From assembly GCA_017992475.1 (NCBI GenBank), contig JAGOOO010000010.1:1-45420 (forward strand): DNA of 45,420 bases, in the 5' to 3' direction. The notes below the pieces were generated by a model. The model was not told the origin of the DNA. It was given only the letters and a program-made list of their open reading frames with translations, and did no database searches. The DNA is from Caldisericia bacterium. Its GTDB lineage: Bacteria; Caldisericota; Caldisericia; JAAYUI01. Position 1 is the stretch's first letter. Each line of letters opens with the position of its first letter. Positions 38,071 to 45,420 of this stretch are shown one piece after another. Position numbers and translations under genes: made by a program.

Positions 38071-39618
38071 CTATTTCTGCGCGCGGAGCTGGTCAATGGT
38101 CACAGCGCAGGCCTCCTGGGAGAGCCTGGCCAGCTTTTGGCGGTATAGCAGCACGGCAAAAAAACCTACAAAAATGATTAAAGTTATGACAATACCCTGG
38201 GTAACAGATGAAACAAACGGAAACTGTTCCAGCATGCTGGCCTGGCTGACCCCAAGCACTGGAAGAACATTGAAGTAGGACATCAGTACATCCAGGACAA
38301 TCTTTGCAACTATCGCCAGAGTAAAAACGGCCCAGGTTTTCATTCCTTCGTGCGTCTGCCTTCTGAAAGACCAGAGGACCCAGATCACAAGAGCAAGTGT
38401 TATCACCATTCCCATCCCTCTCTGGAGAAAAGGAACAGTCAGATCATAGATGGCAAGCGAGGTTGAAGGATAGACACCTGGCAGTGGTGCTCCATACATG
38501 ACAGGAACATTGCTGGAGCCAATTCCAAAAAGGCTTGTGAAGCCAGTGTACGCTGACAGCAATGGCTCGACCATTATGTAACCCACTGCAAAACCATACA
38601 GCTCTCTTGGGGTTATCGTCTTCATCTCGGCTATTGACCTGGAGAAATAGAGTCCTATTACAACAATGATTGCTATTATGGCAACGCCGGAGAGCGTTGG
38701 AACAAGATAACTATATGGGCTGTTTATAAACTTTGCGATGTTGCCCCTGGCAATCTCGCCAATGATCTGGCCCACAAAGTTTGAAACAAGGAAAATCATG
38801 GCGCCCCAAACCATCACACGCATATTTTTCTTGCCAACACTCACAATCGCAGCAATGGCAAGCAAAAGGAAAAGTATTGGCCTTAGCGAAGCTACCCAGG
38901 GGATTTCTTCCTCAGTGTAGCTTATGGCAACAGCCTGACCGGTTGTCTTCTCTGATTCGATTATTGCCCTGAAAGTTCCTGTCTGCCCAGCCTTCTGACT
39001 GAAAACGACAGGGTTGTCAAGTTTTTGTCCCGATGAAATTCTGGCCGTATAGAGCTGTTTGCCGTCTGGGGCAAAAACCTTTGCGGTAAGAGTGCCGCTT
39101 TCATAGGCCCCGTGGAAGCTGAAGTTAATTTTTTGCGAGGGGTCCTTTGCTTCCTGGATAGCTTCTGATGCTATTCCAGTAAAATTTGTGAACCCAGTAT
39201 CATATTTGGGGTTTATCTGGACAATGCCGGAAGCGTTTTCACCCAACACCTCGACCTTAAAAATACCTGGTTCTTCAGATGTTTTGGCAAATGTAAAGAT
39301 GCCCCAGGTTGCCCTCTCGATTTCACTCTGGTTTTTCTGGAATTCGGCGTTTGAAAGGAGGACACCTTCTTGCATGGTTTTTCCAGATGGAGTTTCGATC
39401 CTGTATTTTAGTGTGCCCGAAGTTTTTCTGAAATTGATTTCAAAAGCCAATGGGAGCTGGCCCGAAGAAACAATCATCTTTGAAGAAAAAGCAGTCCCGT
39501 TTACATTGGAGAATTCAAGGGGACGCTTTGAAGCGAGCGGTGACTCGACTTTTGCTGTACAACCTGCCAGCAAAATCACGGCGGCCAGACAAAAAACAAC
39601 AAATGATATTTTTCTCAT
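38071..39618 (-). CDS. Lipoprotein-fronted polytopic membrane protein, unknown function
   Basis: 515 residues from ATG 39618. An alternative ATG lies three codons upstream, inside the -10 box. A lipoprotein signal (MRKISFVVFCLAAVILLAGC) is followed by about 210 residues of outer, beta-rich Ig-like sequence. Then come about seven hydrophobic segments (from WVASLRPILFLLLAIAAIV onward). The membrane half loosely resembles YhfC-type membrane proteases (an MVEPLLS and a THEGMKTW segment), but I cannot confirm this. Lipidated exterior plus polytopic membrane domain in one chain is unusual. It heads the seven-gene run that includes fhs, folD, nadK, recN and ligA. Confidence 0.75.
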   Translation of the reverse strand: MRKISFVVFCLAAVILLAGCTAKVESPLASKRPLEFSNVNGTAFSSKMIVSSGQLPLAFEINFRKTSGTLKYRIETPSGKTMQEGVLLSNAEFQKNQSEIERATWGIFTFAKTSEEPGIFKVEVLGENASGIVQINPKYDTGFTNFTGIASEAIQEAKDPSQKINFSFHGAYESGTLTAKVFAPDGKQLYTARISSGQKLDNPVVFSQKAGQTGTFRAIIESEKTTGQAVAISYTEEEIPWVASLRPILFLLLAIAAIVSVGKKNMRVMVWGAMIFLVSNFVGQIIGEIARGNIAKFINSPYSYLVPTLSGVAIIAIIVVIGLYFSRSIAEMKTITPRELYGFAVGYIMVEPLLSAYTGFTSLFGIGSSNVPVMYGAPLPGVYPSTSLAIYDLTVPFLQRGMGMVITLALVIWVLWSFRRQTHEGMKTWAVFTLAIVAKIVLDVLMSYFNVLPVLGVSQASMLEQFPFVSSVTQGIVITLIIFVGFFAVLLYRQKLARLSQEACAVTIDQLRAQK

Positions 39619-39625
39619 TGTACCC

Positions 39626-39654
39626 ATGATATTGAGGAAAAGGGTTAATGTAAA
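39626..39654 (-). promoter_or_regulatory. Promoter with predicted leaderless start (ATG 39618)
   Basis: Minus-strand TTTACA (39649-39654), 17-base spacer, TATCAT (39626-39631), then seven bases to the ATG. No ribosome-binding site is present. Confidence 0.62.
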
Positions 39655-39938
39655 TTATTTTCATAAACAAGTCATAATTGGGAAATTTTTACGCTGTGTT
39701 TTTTATTCACAGCAATCAATAATTTATTTTCTTTTTCCAACCAGGAAGTTAACTAATGTAAACTATTTGCTATAAAAGACACCAAATGTAATCATATAGT
39801 TCATTTAGAAACACAAAGTCAAAACTGCTGTATAAGATTGCACATATAGCCACATATGGGCCATATAAAACAAAACATCATCAGTGCTAAGTTTTTTGGC
39901 AAAAATATTTTTCAACATCGACGCAATGAGCATCGGGC

Positions 39939-39967
39939 TTGAATTGTCAGATAAAGTGTTATATGAT
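39939..39967 (+). promoter_or_regulatory. Promoter with predicted leaderless start (ATG 39976)
   Basis: TTGAAT (39939-39944), 17-base spacer, TATGAT (39962-39967), then eight bases to the ATG. No ribosome-binding site is present. Confidence 0.68.
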
Positions 39968-39975
39968 TGCTTATC

Positions 39976-42936
39976 ATGAGGAGAATAGTGCCCGTCGTAT
40001 GTACCATTTTAATAGCTGTGGTTCTTTTTTCGCTGAATTTTTCAGCCCCTTTCCCAACACAGGCCAGACAGAATTTAGTCACCTGCATCGTCGAGCTCAC
40101 CGACTATACGGGGCGGGGTGAAACAAGCTCAATATTGACTGCCAGCCAGCACAAGGGTTTCCTTGAGGCATTAAAAAATAACTTTCCGACAGCATCAGTC
40201 AATTTTGAGTACTCGGTTCTCTCCTCTGGTTTTTCGGTAAATGTTGCACAGGACGAGATAAATGGCCTGGCATCGCTCCCCGATGTGGAACACATCTATT
40301 TCACAAAGTTTTATTATCCAGTACTTTTTGAGTCTGTAGAAAGTACCAGGGCGAAGGAAGCCTGGGACATAAAAGATGGTCAGGGACAACCTTTAACCGG
40401 CAAGGATGTGCTCGTTGGCATTGTCGATTCCGGCATAAGCTACGACCACCCATCGCTTTCAGGGGGATTCAACCCTGACTCAAAAGTTTGTGTTGGCTAC
40501 GATTTTGCAAACATGGATGATGATCCAATGCCAGAACCAGGACATGTTGGCTGGCATGGAACACACTGTGCAGGAATTGTCGCTGGTTCAGGGCTCCCCG
40601 GAGTTCCCAGTTCAGACCCAGCCCCAAGCGGAATAGCACCCGATGCAAAACTTGGCGCCTACAAAGTCTTTGGCAAAAGTGGCGGGGCAAGGAACGACAG
40701 GGTAATAGCCGCAATAGAGAGGGCCTACAAGGACGGATGCAAGGTCATATCCCTGAGCCTTGGAAGCAACTATGTTTGGGCCGATGAGCCCGTTTGCAAG
40801 CTGATAGACAGGGTGGTCGAAAATGGAGTTGTCGTTGTGGCCGCGGCCGGGAATGATGGTGACCTGTCAAGAGACGAGCTCCCATACAAGATAATCTCAC
40901 CAGGCGGAGCAAAAAATGCAATATGCGTCGGGGCTGTTGATGATTCGCAATACCCGCACCTGGTGGCTGGCAATGTTGATTGTTTACCAGAATACCTCAC
41001 CTATTCAAAACCCATAGATGACCCAATCACAGGCCCACTGGTTTTTTGCGGCCTTGGAAAGACTGATGATGTAAAAGATATTGATCTTACTGGCAAAATT
41101 GCCCTCATCAAAAGGGGCGACAACACATTTTTTGACAAGGCGACCAATGCACAATCAAAAGGGGCTTTGGCCTGCGTCATTTTCAACAATGAGGAGGGAG
41201 ATGTTCAGGGAACACTTGGTTCTTCAGGCATTAATATCCCCGTTGTTGGTATATCAAGCGATATAGGCGATAAGCTGAATGGGTTTGCCTCCACCGGCAA
41301 TAACGCAACCCTGGATGTCAAGAGCAAGCTTGGCCTGATGGCTGGCTTTTCCTCACAGGGCCCGACAAACGATTTCAGGCTAAAACCTGATGTTTCTGCA
41401 CCTGGTGTCAACGTCCTTTCGGCTGTCGGCAGCAACAGCTATGTAAGAATGTCCGGGACAAGCATGGCCACTCCAATGGTTTCCGGCGCATGCGCCATAC
41501 TCATCCAGGCCCATCCCGAATGGACACCGTTTGATGTGAGGTCGGCAATAATAAACTATGCTGTTCCACAAAAAGACAAAGAAGGGAATTTGCACCCGGT
41601 CTTCTCACAGGGCACCGGAAGGATCGACATTGTTTCATCCATAGGCGCGAAGGCGCTCTTCCGCCCGACATCAGTTGACCTTGGATACATAAAATCTGAC
41701 TCCACTGCATCGGTAACAATCAGAAACATCACAAAAGCCCCGCTCAAAGTAACAGTGACCAACGAGCCAGAGGGCGGGCAATCAGCAAAAATTGGCGAAA
41801 TCACACTCAAAGCGTCCGAATCCAAGCTTTTCACAACCAACATCGCGCCAGACACATCAACGGCTGGGGCGCACGCAGGTTATCTCGTTTTCGACTATGG
41901 CGACTCAAAAGCCAGGGTGGCCTACCTCTACTTCACGGGAGACAAACCCGATCCCCCAACGGTTTCTGACATAAAGATGCCTTTGCCGACCTTCTCGCCC
42001 AATGGCGACAGAAGGGGTGATTATCTGAGTGCAACGGTGTCCCTGAACAAAATGGTGGACGGTTTCGAGCTGGATCTAACTGATACAAACAACAAAATTT
42101 TGACCATCCTTGATTATTCCTACGGGACCCAGGGTGGTGGAATGTGGGACCTCGGCTGGGACGGCAGTATAGAAGGAATGAAAATCCAGGACGGAATTTA
42201 CAGGATACACCTCTACACCCTCGTAACCGGAAGAGACCCAAAGGAACAGGCAAACTGGGAACACTTTGGGCCAATCGAATTCATGGCCACAACAAAAGCC
42301 CCATTGATCCAGCTGAATGCAACAAATGGGAAATTCTACAATCTTGATGGACCTGTGACCCTTTCTGGCTCAATCAAGGACCCGCTCTTTGATTTCCAAG
42401 GTCTTGGCGAAAAGGCCTTTGAGATGGTTGTTTTAAACTCTGAGAAACCATTGGAAATAAAGGAAGATGGCAGCTTTAGTTTCCAAACCACGCTCAAGAG
42501 GGGCGACAACTCTGTTTCAATAACTGTCCTGAACATAGCAGGCTTGAAAACAGTCCTTACAATTAACCTCCAGTCTCTCAGAAAAGCAGAAATTTCCTGG
42601 GACAACACCGGCATCACCTTAAACGGCAAAAAGATGCCTGATGTTTCGTTTACAATTGTCGACAATGAGATAATGGTTGATGCTTCAAAACTTGGCCTCC
42701 TTGCTGATGGGATCACATTTGACAAAAAAGGGCAGAACCTGACTTTTACACTCGATAAGAAGGCTGTCCTGATGATGATTGGACAACCATTTATTATAGT
42801 GGATGGCAAAGCGTCATTCTGCAATCCGCCTGAAGCAAAAGACAATGTGGTAATGATTCCTCTTGGAGCGTTGGTAACCGCTTTTGGCGGAGACGTTGGA
42901 GATTCAAGAGCAACAATTGTCTGGAGGGGTGATTGA
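39976..42936 (+). CDS. Secreted subtilisin-family (S8) protease with PA and stalk domains
   Basis: 986 residues from ATG 39976; an upstream TTG frame start lies in the -10 box. Signal peptide about 1-30, an inhibitor I9-like propeptide (about 37-115), then the peptidase domain: Asp151 (GIVDSGISY), His194 (GWHGTHCAG), Asn293 (AAAGNDG), Ser496 (MSGTSMATP). A PA-like insert covers about 335-455. Beyond it are Fn3-like and FlgD-like Ig regions (PTFSPNGDRRGDYLS), a second Ig-like region (about 770-870), and a C-terminal copper-amine-oxidase-N-like stalk (ITLNGKKMPDVSF; MIPLGALVTAFGGDVG). It lacks the dockerin of the protease at 4139. Its stop overlaps the CvpA-like start (TTGA). Confidence 0.93.
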   Translation: MRRIVPVVCTILIAVVLFSLNFSAPFPTQARQNLVTCIVELTDYTGRGETSSILTASQHKGFLEALKNNFPTASVNFEYSVLSSGFSVNVAQDEINGLASLPDVEHIYFTKFYYPVLFESVESTRAKEAWDIKDGQGQPLTGKDVLVGIVDSGISYDHPSLSGGFNPDSKVCVGYDFANMDDDPMPEPGHVGWHGTHCAGIVAGSGLPGVPSSDPAPSGIAPDAKLGAYKVFGKSGGARNDRVIAAIERAYKDGCKVISLSLGSNYVWADEPVCKLIDRVVENGVVVVAAAGNDGDLSRDELPYKIISPGGAKNAICVGAVDDSQYPHLVAGNVDCLPEYLTYSKPIDDPITGPLVFCGLGKTDDVKDIDLTGKIALIKRGDNTFFDKATNAQSKGALACVIFNNEEGDVQGTLGSSGINIPVVGISSDIGDKLNGFASTGNNATLDVKSKLGLMAGFSSQGPTNDFRLKPDVSAPGVNVLSAVGSNSYVRMSGTSMATPMVSGACAILIQAHPEWTPFDVRSAIINYAVPQKDKEGNLHPVFSQGTGRIDIVSSIGAKALFRPTSVDLGYIKSDSTASVTIRNITKAPLKVTVTNEPEGGQSAKIGEITLKASESKLFTTNIAPDTSTAGAHAGYLVFDYGDSKARVAYLYFTGDKPDPPTVSDIKMPLPTFSPNGDRRGDYLSATVSLNKMVDGFELDLTDTNNKILTILDYSYGTQGGGMWDLGWDGSIEGMKIQDGIYRIHLYTLVTGRDPKEQANWEHFGPIEFMATTKAPLIQLNATNGKFYNLDGPVTLSGSIKDPLFDFQGLGEKAFEMVVLNSEKPLEIKEDGSFSFQTTLKRGDNSVSITVLNIAGLKTVLTINLQSLRKAEISWDNTGITLNGKKMPDVSFTIVDNEIMVDASKLGLLADGITFDKKGQNLTFTLDKKAVLMMIGQPFIIVDGKASFCNPPEAKDNVVMIPLGALVTAFGGDVGDSRATIVWRGD

Positions 42937-43631
42937 ACTGGATTGATTACATCTTCCTAGCTTTTGTCCTGTACATGGCCGTCAAGGGGTTCATTATAAG
43001 ATTTTCCGGTGCAATCCTCGGTAGTCTTGCAACACTGATTGCGTGGATTGCGGCATTTTTGCTGGCCGCTCCAGTAAAGAATCTCCTCCAGTCATTGTTT
43101 GGTGTCGTCTCGTGGCTGGCATCACTGCTCTCCCCTGCCATACCGGGAACACCACTTCAGGGCTGTTCAACTGTTGCAGATGCACTGGTTAAATGCGGTC
43201 TTCCGCCATGGGCAAAGGGAATGCTGGGAAGGGTTGTTGACCAGGGATATGTGGTTTCAACAACTGGCGACCTCATCTCTTACTGGGTCGCAAACACGAT
43301 AATCGTAGTGATAGTATTCATGCTATTGCTCATGATAATCGGATTTTTTACAAGGATGCTGGTTGAAAGAACCAAACTCTCACTTCCGCAGGAGGGTTTT
43401 GTCCACGATTTCGACAACCTCCTTGGCGGAGCAACCTATGCCCTTCTCGCCTTTTTTATCGGGTTTGGCATCCTGGCCATTTTTGCAGCACTTTTCCCCA
43501 TGGGCGTTGCTGGCAAGTCGCCTGTGGGAACTTATGTTTCACAATCATTCTTCGGAGGTCTGGTCTATAACAACTTCTTGGGAATTCAAACAATTTACGG
43601 CTCAATCACTCGCCTTGTGCTTGGCTATTAG
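42933..43631 (+). CDS. CvpA-family membrane protein
   Basis: 232 residues with four hydrophobic segments. It begins with the typical CvpA opening NWIDYIFLAFVLYMAVKGFI. CvpA proteins are needed for colicin V export in E. coli and occur widely with unclear envelope roles. The family is usually about 160-180 residues. This one has a longer loop between segments two and three (PAIPGTPLQGCSTVADALVK). The TTG start at 42933 overlaps the preceding stop by four bases, with GGAGGGG upstream. Confidence 0.85.
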   Translation: MNWIDYIFLAFVLYMAVKGFIIRFSGAILGSLATLIAWIAAFLLAAPVKNLLQSLFGVVSWLASLLSPAIPGTPLQGCSTVADALVKCGLPPWAKGMLGRVVDQGYVVSTTGDLISYWVANTIIVVIVFMLLLMIIGFFTRMLVERTKLSLPQEGFVHDFDNLLGGATYALLAFFIGFGILAIFAALFPMGVAGKSPVGTYVSQSFFGGLVYNNFLGIQTIYGSITRLVLGY

Positions 43632-44973
43632 CCTAACGCTCCCCTTCACCATATCGGCAAGCAAAGAACCAGCCATAAGGGTTGGGCTGGGGTCAATTGC
43701 CGAAGAATTCACCATTGGCGGAACAGACCAGTTCTCTGTTGTCGAAGCATCCAGCGGGAAGGTAGCATGCACTCTCCAGAAGGAAACAAAATGCCTCGTC
43801 CAGGACGGTGAAAAAGCAGTTTATTCAGTATTCATAGACACTTTCTACACCAGCACGGACGCTGAGAACTTTGCCAAAACACTGCTTTCGAGGTTCCCGG
43901 CTGGTACTAGCTACAATATCGTTTCGCAAAAGGGTGTTTTTTCACTCGAGATTGGCGAATACCCGACAGAGGACGAGGCAAAAAACGCCATAAAATCTTT
44001 CCTCTCCGATCTCCCAAAAGCAGCGGTCGTTGCGCATGCTGGTTTGACAGTAAAGATCGGCGACAACATCGTCATGCACCCTATCGTGACCGGAAAGGCC
44101 ACAAAAATATTTGCGATTGAAATAAAAGAGGGGCAATACGCAAAATACAACAGCAGAAGGTACCGGGGAATACTTGAGCTGTTTTATTCGAACGAAAAAT
44201 TTGTAATGGTCAACACTCTTCCGTTTGAAGACTACCTGAGGGGTGTTGTTCCTGCAGAGATGCCGGCACTATGGCACATTGAAGCGGTCAAATCGCAGAC
44301 CGTTGCGGCCAGAACATACGCAATACGCTACATCGACAGGCCAACAAACTACGCCTACGACATCTGTGCAGACACCGGTTGTCAGGTGTACGGCGGTCTG
44401 GATCGTGAGCAACCGCAATCAAACAAAGCAATTGATGAAACAAGGGGGATGGTGGCCATCTACCAGGGAAAACCAATAGATGCAGTATTTTTTGCCAACT
44501 CTGGCGGTTACACGGAAAATTCCGAATACGTCTTTTCGAGCCCGACCCCGTATCTGAAAGGTGTCCCTTCGCCAGGCGAGGAGGAATCGCCGCGCCACAC
44601 ATGGTTTAAGACGGTGCCCATGGAGGAGTTCCAGGAGATATTCAAACCGCTGGTCAAAACAGACATAGGGGAAATAATCGACTGGAAACCAACAAAACTG
44701 GGTGTCTCCGGAAGGACCTATGCAGGGTCTGCCATCGGTACAAAAGGTGAAGCCAAGGTTTCAGGTGGAACCGTAAGGTCGGCATTTTCACTCAACAGTA
44801 CCTGGTTTGATGTGGTTTTTGCTTCAGGATTTGTTGTTTTTTGCGGAAGAGGATGGGGCCACGGCGTCGGACTCTCCCAGTACGGTGCCAAGGCCATGGC
44901 GCAATCCGGGAAAACGTATACCCAGATTATATCCCACTACTATCAGGGGGCGTTACTGACAAAATGGTATTAA
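43534..44973 (+). CDS. SpoIID/LytB-domain protein with SPOR-like region (start uncertain)
   Basis: SpoIID-type proteins act on peptidoglycan glycan strands, and LytB relatives modulate amidases. The SpoIID core runs from MVNTLPFEDYLRGVVPAEMP through VAARTYAI and ANSGGYTENSEYVF to GWGHGVGLSQYGAKAMAQSG near the C-terminus, all well conserved. A preceding region (about 85-160 of this frame) resembles a SPOR-like repeat domain (FAKTLLSRFPAGTSYNIVS). The signal peptide SLALCLAISLTLPFTISAS is encoded in the last bases of the CvpA-like gene. The start is unclear. ATG 43534 gives a 98-base overlap and a long N-region. TTG 43612 has no ribosome-binding site. GGAGGT at 43553-43558 stands eight bases before an in-frame ATA (43567). 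No sporulation genes are otherwise seen here. Confidence 0.85.
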   Translation: MFHNHSSEVWSITTSWEFKQFTAQSLALCLAISLTLPFTISASKEPAIRVGLGSIAEEFTIGGTDQFSVVEASSGKVACTLQKETKCLVQDGEKAVYSVFIDTFYTSTDAENFAKTLLSRFPAGTSYNIVSQKGVFSLEIGEYPTEDEAKNAIKSFLSDLPKAAVVAHAGLTVKIGDNIVMHPIVTGKATKIFAIEIKEGQYAKYNSRRYRGILELFYSNEKFVMVNTLPFEDYLRGVVPAEMPALWHIEAVKSQTVAARTYAIRYIDRPTNYAYDICADTGCQVYGGLDREQPQSNKAIDETRGMVAIYQGKPIDAVFFANSGGYTENSEYVFSSPTPYLKGVPSPGEEESPRHTWFKTVPMEEFQEIFKPLVKTDIGEIIDWKPTKLGVSGRTYAGSAIGTKGEAKVSGGTVRSAFSLNSTWFDVVFASGFVVFCGRGWGHGVGLSQYGAKAMAQSGKTYTQIISHYYQGALLTKWY

Positions 44974-45002
44974 ACCGCATATCTGATGAAACGTATTTAA
45001 GT

Positions 45003-45031
45003 TTGACCGGCAAAAGAGTGGTATTTATAAA
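45003..45031 (+). promoter_or_regulatory. Promoter of the cohesin-protein gene
   Basis: TTGACC (45003-45008), 17-base spacer, TATAAA (45026-45031). Leader of about 55 bases, ending with GGAAGGAGG (45082-45090) four bases before ATG 45095. Confidence 0.72.
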
Positions 45032-45094
45032 CCAATATGTATTTTTTCTTTCCGTAATAGGTTTTCAAAACCAAGTGTTTGGGAAGGAGGAATT

Positions 45095-45420
45095 ATGAAA
45101 AAACTGGCAACGTTTGCATTGCTGTTTTTTCTTGTTTTGGGTGGATTCTATGGGACAGCATCGTCTCAGGACATGGCGACCCTGTGGATATCACCCCAGC
45201 TTGAGTGTGTAACAGTAGGCTCTGAGATCCTCGTGCAGGTGAAGATAACTGAATGTCCCTTCGCCTACGGGATCGGTGCCCAAATACTTTTTGACACCCA
45301 ATATCTCGAGATCAACCCTGACAAGGTGGTTGAGGGCGAATTCTTCAGGCAAGATGGCGCCACAACATATTTTGCCAGCAAGGTGACCACTGACCCGCAA
45401 AACCCAAAGGTCGGCAAGCT
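45095..45420 (+). CDS. Secreted cohesin-domain protein (3' end missing)
   Basis: I translated 108 residues from ATG 45095. A signal peptide (MKKLATFALLFFLVLGGFYG, cleavage likely after TASS) is followed by ATLWISPQLECVTVGSEI, then VQVKITE..FAYGIGAQILFD and YLEINPDKVVEGEFF. This is the start of a cohesin domain, which binds dockerins by a beta-sandwich face. The dockerin-bearing protease at 4139 is an obvious potential partner, though type matching cannot be judged. Domains beyond the window edge, such as further cohesins or anchors, are unknown. Confidence 0.85.
   Translation, partial: MKKLATFALLFFLVLGGFYGTASSQDMATLWISPQLECVTVGSEILVQVKITECPFAYGIGAQILFDTQYLEINPDKVVEGEFFRQDGATTYFASKVTTDPQNPKVGK

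Larger units (their letters stand above)
39619..39975. other. Divergent intergenic region with two promoters
   Basis: A/T-rich spacer of about 357 bases. It holds the minus-strand promoter at 39626-39654 and the plus-strand promoter at 39939-39967. A 16-base direct repeat with 14 matches (39645-39660 and 39753-39768, TTAATGTAAATTATTT versus CTAATGTAAACTATTT) is present, with the first copy over the minus -35 box. The palindrome ATATGG-G-CCATAT is at 39854-39866. No gene is seen in it. Confidence 0.6.

Noticed and set aside
43363-43533. Extended N-terminus of the SpoIID-like protein from an ATG at 43363
   Set aside because: It would run through the CvpA-like coding region in another frame, and the residues look like out-of-frame sequence ahead of the signal peptide.

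Overview
The window is a gene-dense bacterial chromosome segment of moderate GC content (mid-40s by eye, not computed). It is cut at both ends: a lipoate-type transferase at the left edge and a cohesin-domain protein at the right. Gene content is monoderm-leaning. It includes a LipM-like octanoyltransferase, a SpoIID/LytB amidase-type protein, lipoproteins, large secreted proteins with copper-amine-oxidase-N-like 'stalk' domains, cohesin and dockerin modules, and a ThiT-type thiamine transporter under a TPP riboswitch. This suits a Firmicutes-like or deep candidate lineage (Caldisericota-like groups come to mind), but I cannot place the organism from sequence alone. No rRNA, tRNA, CRISPR or insertion sequence was recognised.

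Layout. 1-4087 (minus): tilS-hpt-ftsH-lipM-like operon with 1-4 base overlaps. 4139-7522 (minus): a secreted subtilisin-family protease ending in a cohesin-like and a dockerin domain. 7722-9760 (minus): a winged-helix regulator translationally coupled to a radical SAM/SPASM-like enzyme, divergent from a formate/nitrite transporter (9902-10750); an inverted repeat lies between them. 10946-12811 (plus): a SIMPL-domain protein, then a small membrane protein and a lipoprotein. 12868-21988: two divergent giant secreted proteins. The plus-strand one holds 17 tandem copies of an eight-cysteine module of about 85 residues. 22094-23251: a beta-propeller lipoprotein. 23510-24886 (minus): a low-GC cassette of a 99-residue peptide and a radical SAM/SPASM-like enzyme, which looks like a foreign RiPP-type (ribosomally made, modified peptide) locus. 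25277-26660: a TetR-family regulator and a membrane-anchored protein. 26789-28361: TPP riboswitch, ThiT-like transporter, YigZ/IMPACT protein. 28368-30657: a VOC-like protein and a PEGA-domain protein. 30617-39618 (minus): a seven-gene run, two membrane proteins followed by fhs-folD-nadK-recN-ligA. 39976-44973 (plus): a second subtilisin-like protease, a CvpA-like protein and a SpoIID-like protein. 45095 onward: a cohesin protein.

Themes. Much of the window builds an extracytoplasmic protein system: two proteases, cohesin and dockerin parts, stalk domains, Cys-rich repeats, PQQ-propeller and PEGA proteins. The rest is housekeeping (tRNA-Ile lysidine, purine salvage, proteolysis, one-carbon metabolism, NADP, DNA repair). 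Near-consensus -35/-10 promoters are visible in front of many genes. In five of them the -10 box ends only 7-8 bases before the start codon and no useful ribosome-binding site is present, which predicts leaderless mRNAs. The best candidates for undescribed biology are the 17-module Cys-rich protein, the low-GC radical-SAM/peptide cassette and the leaderless promoter class.
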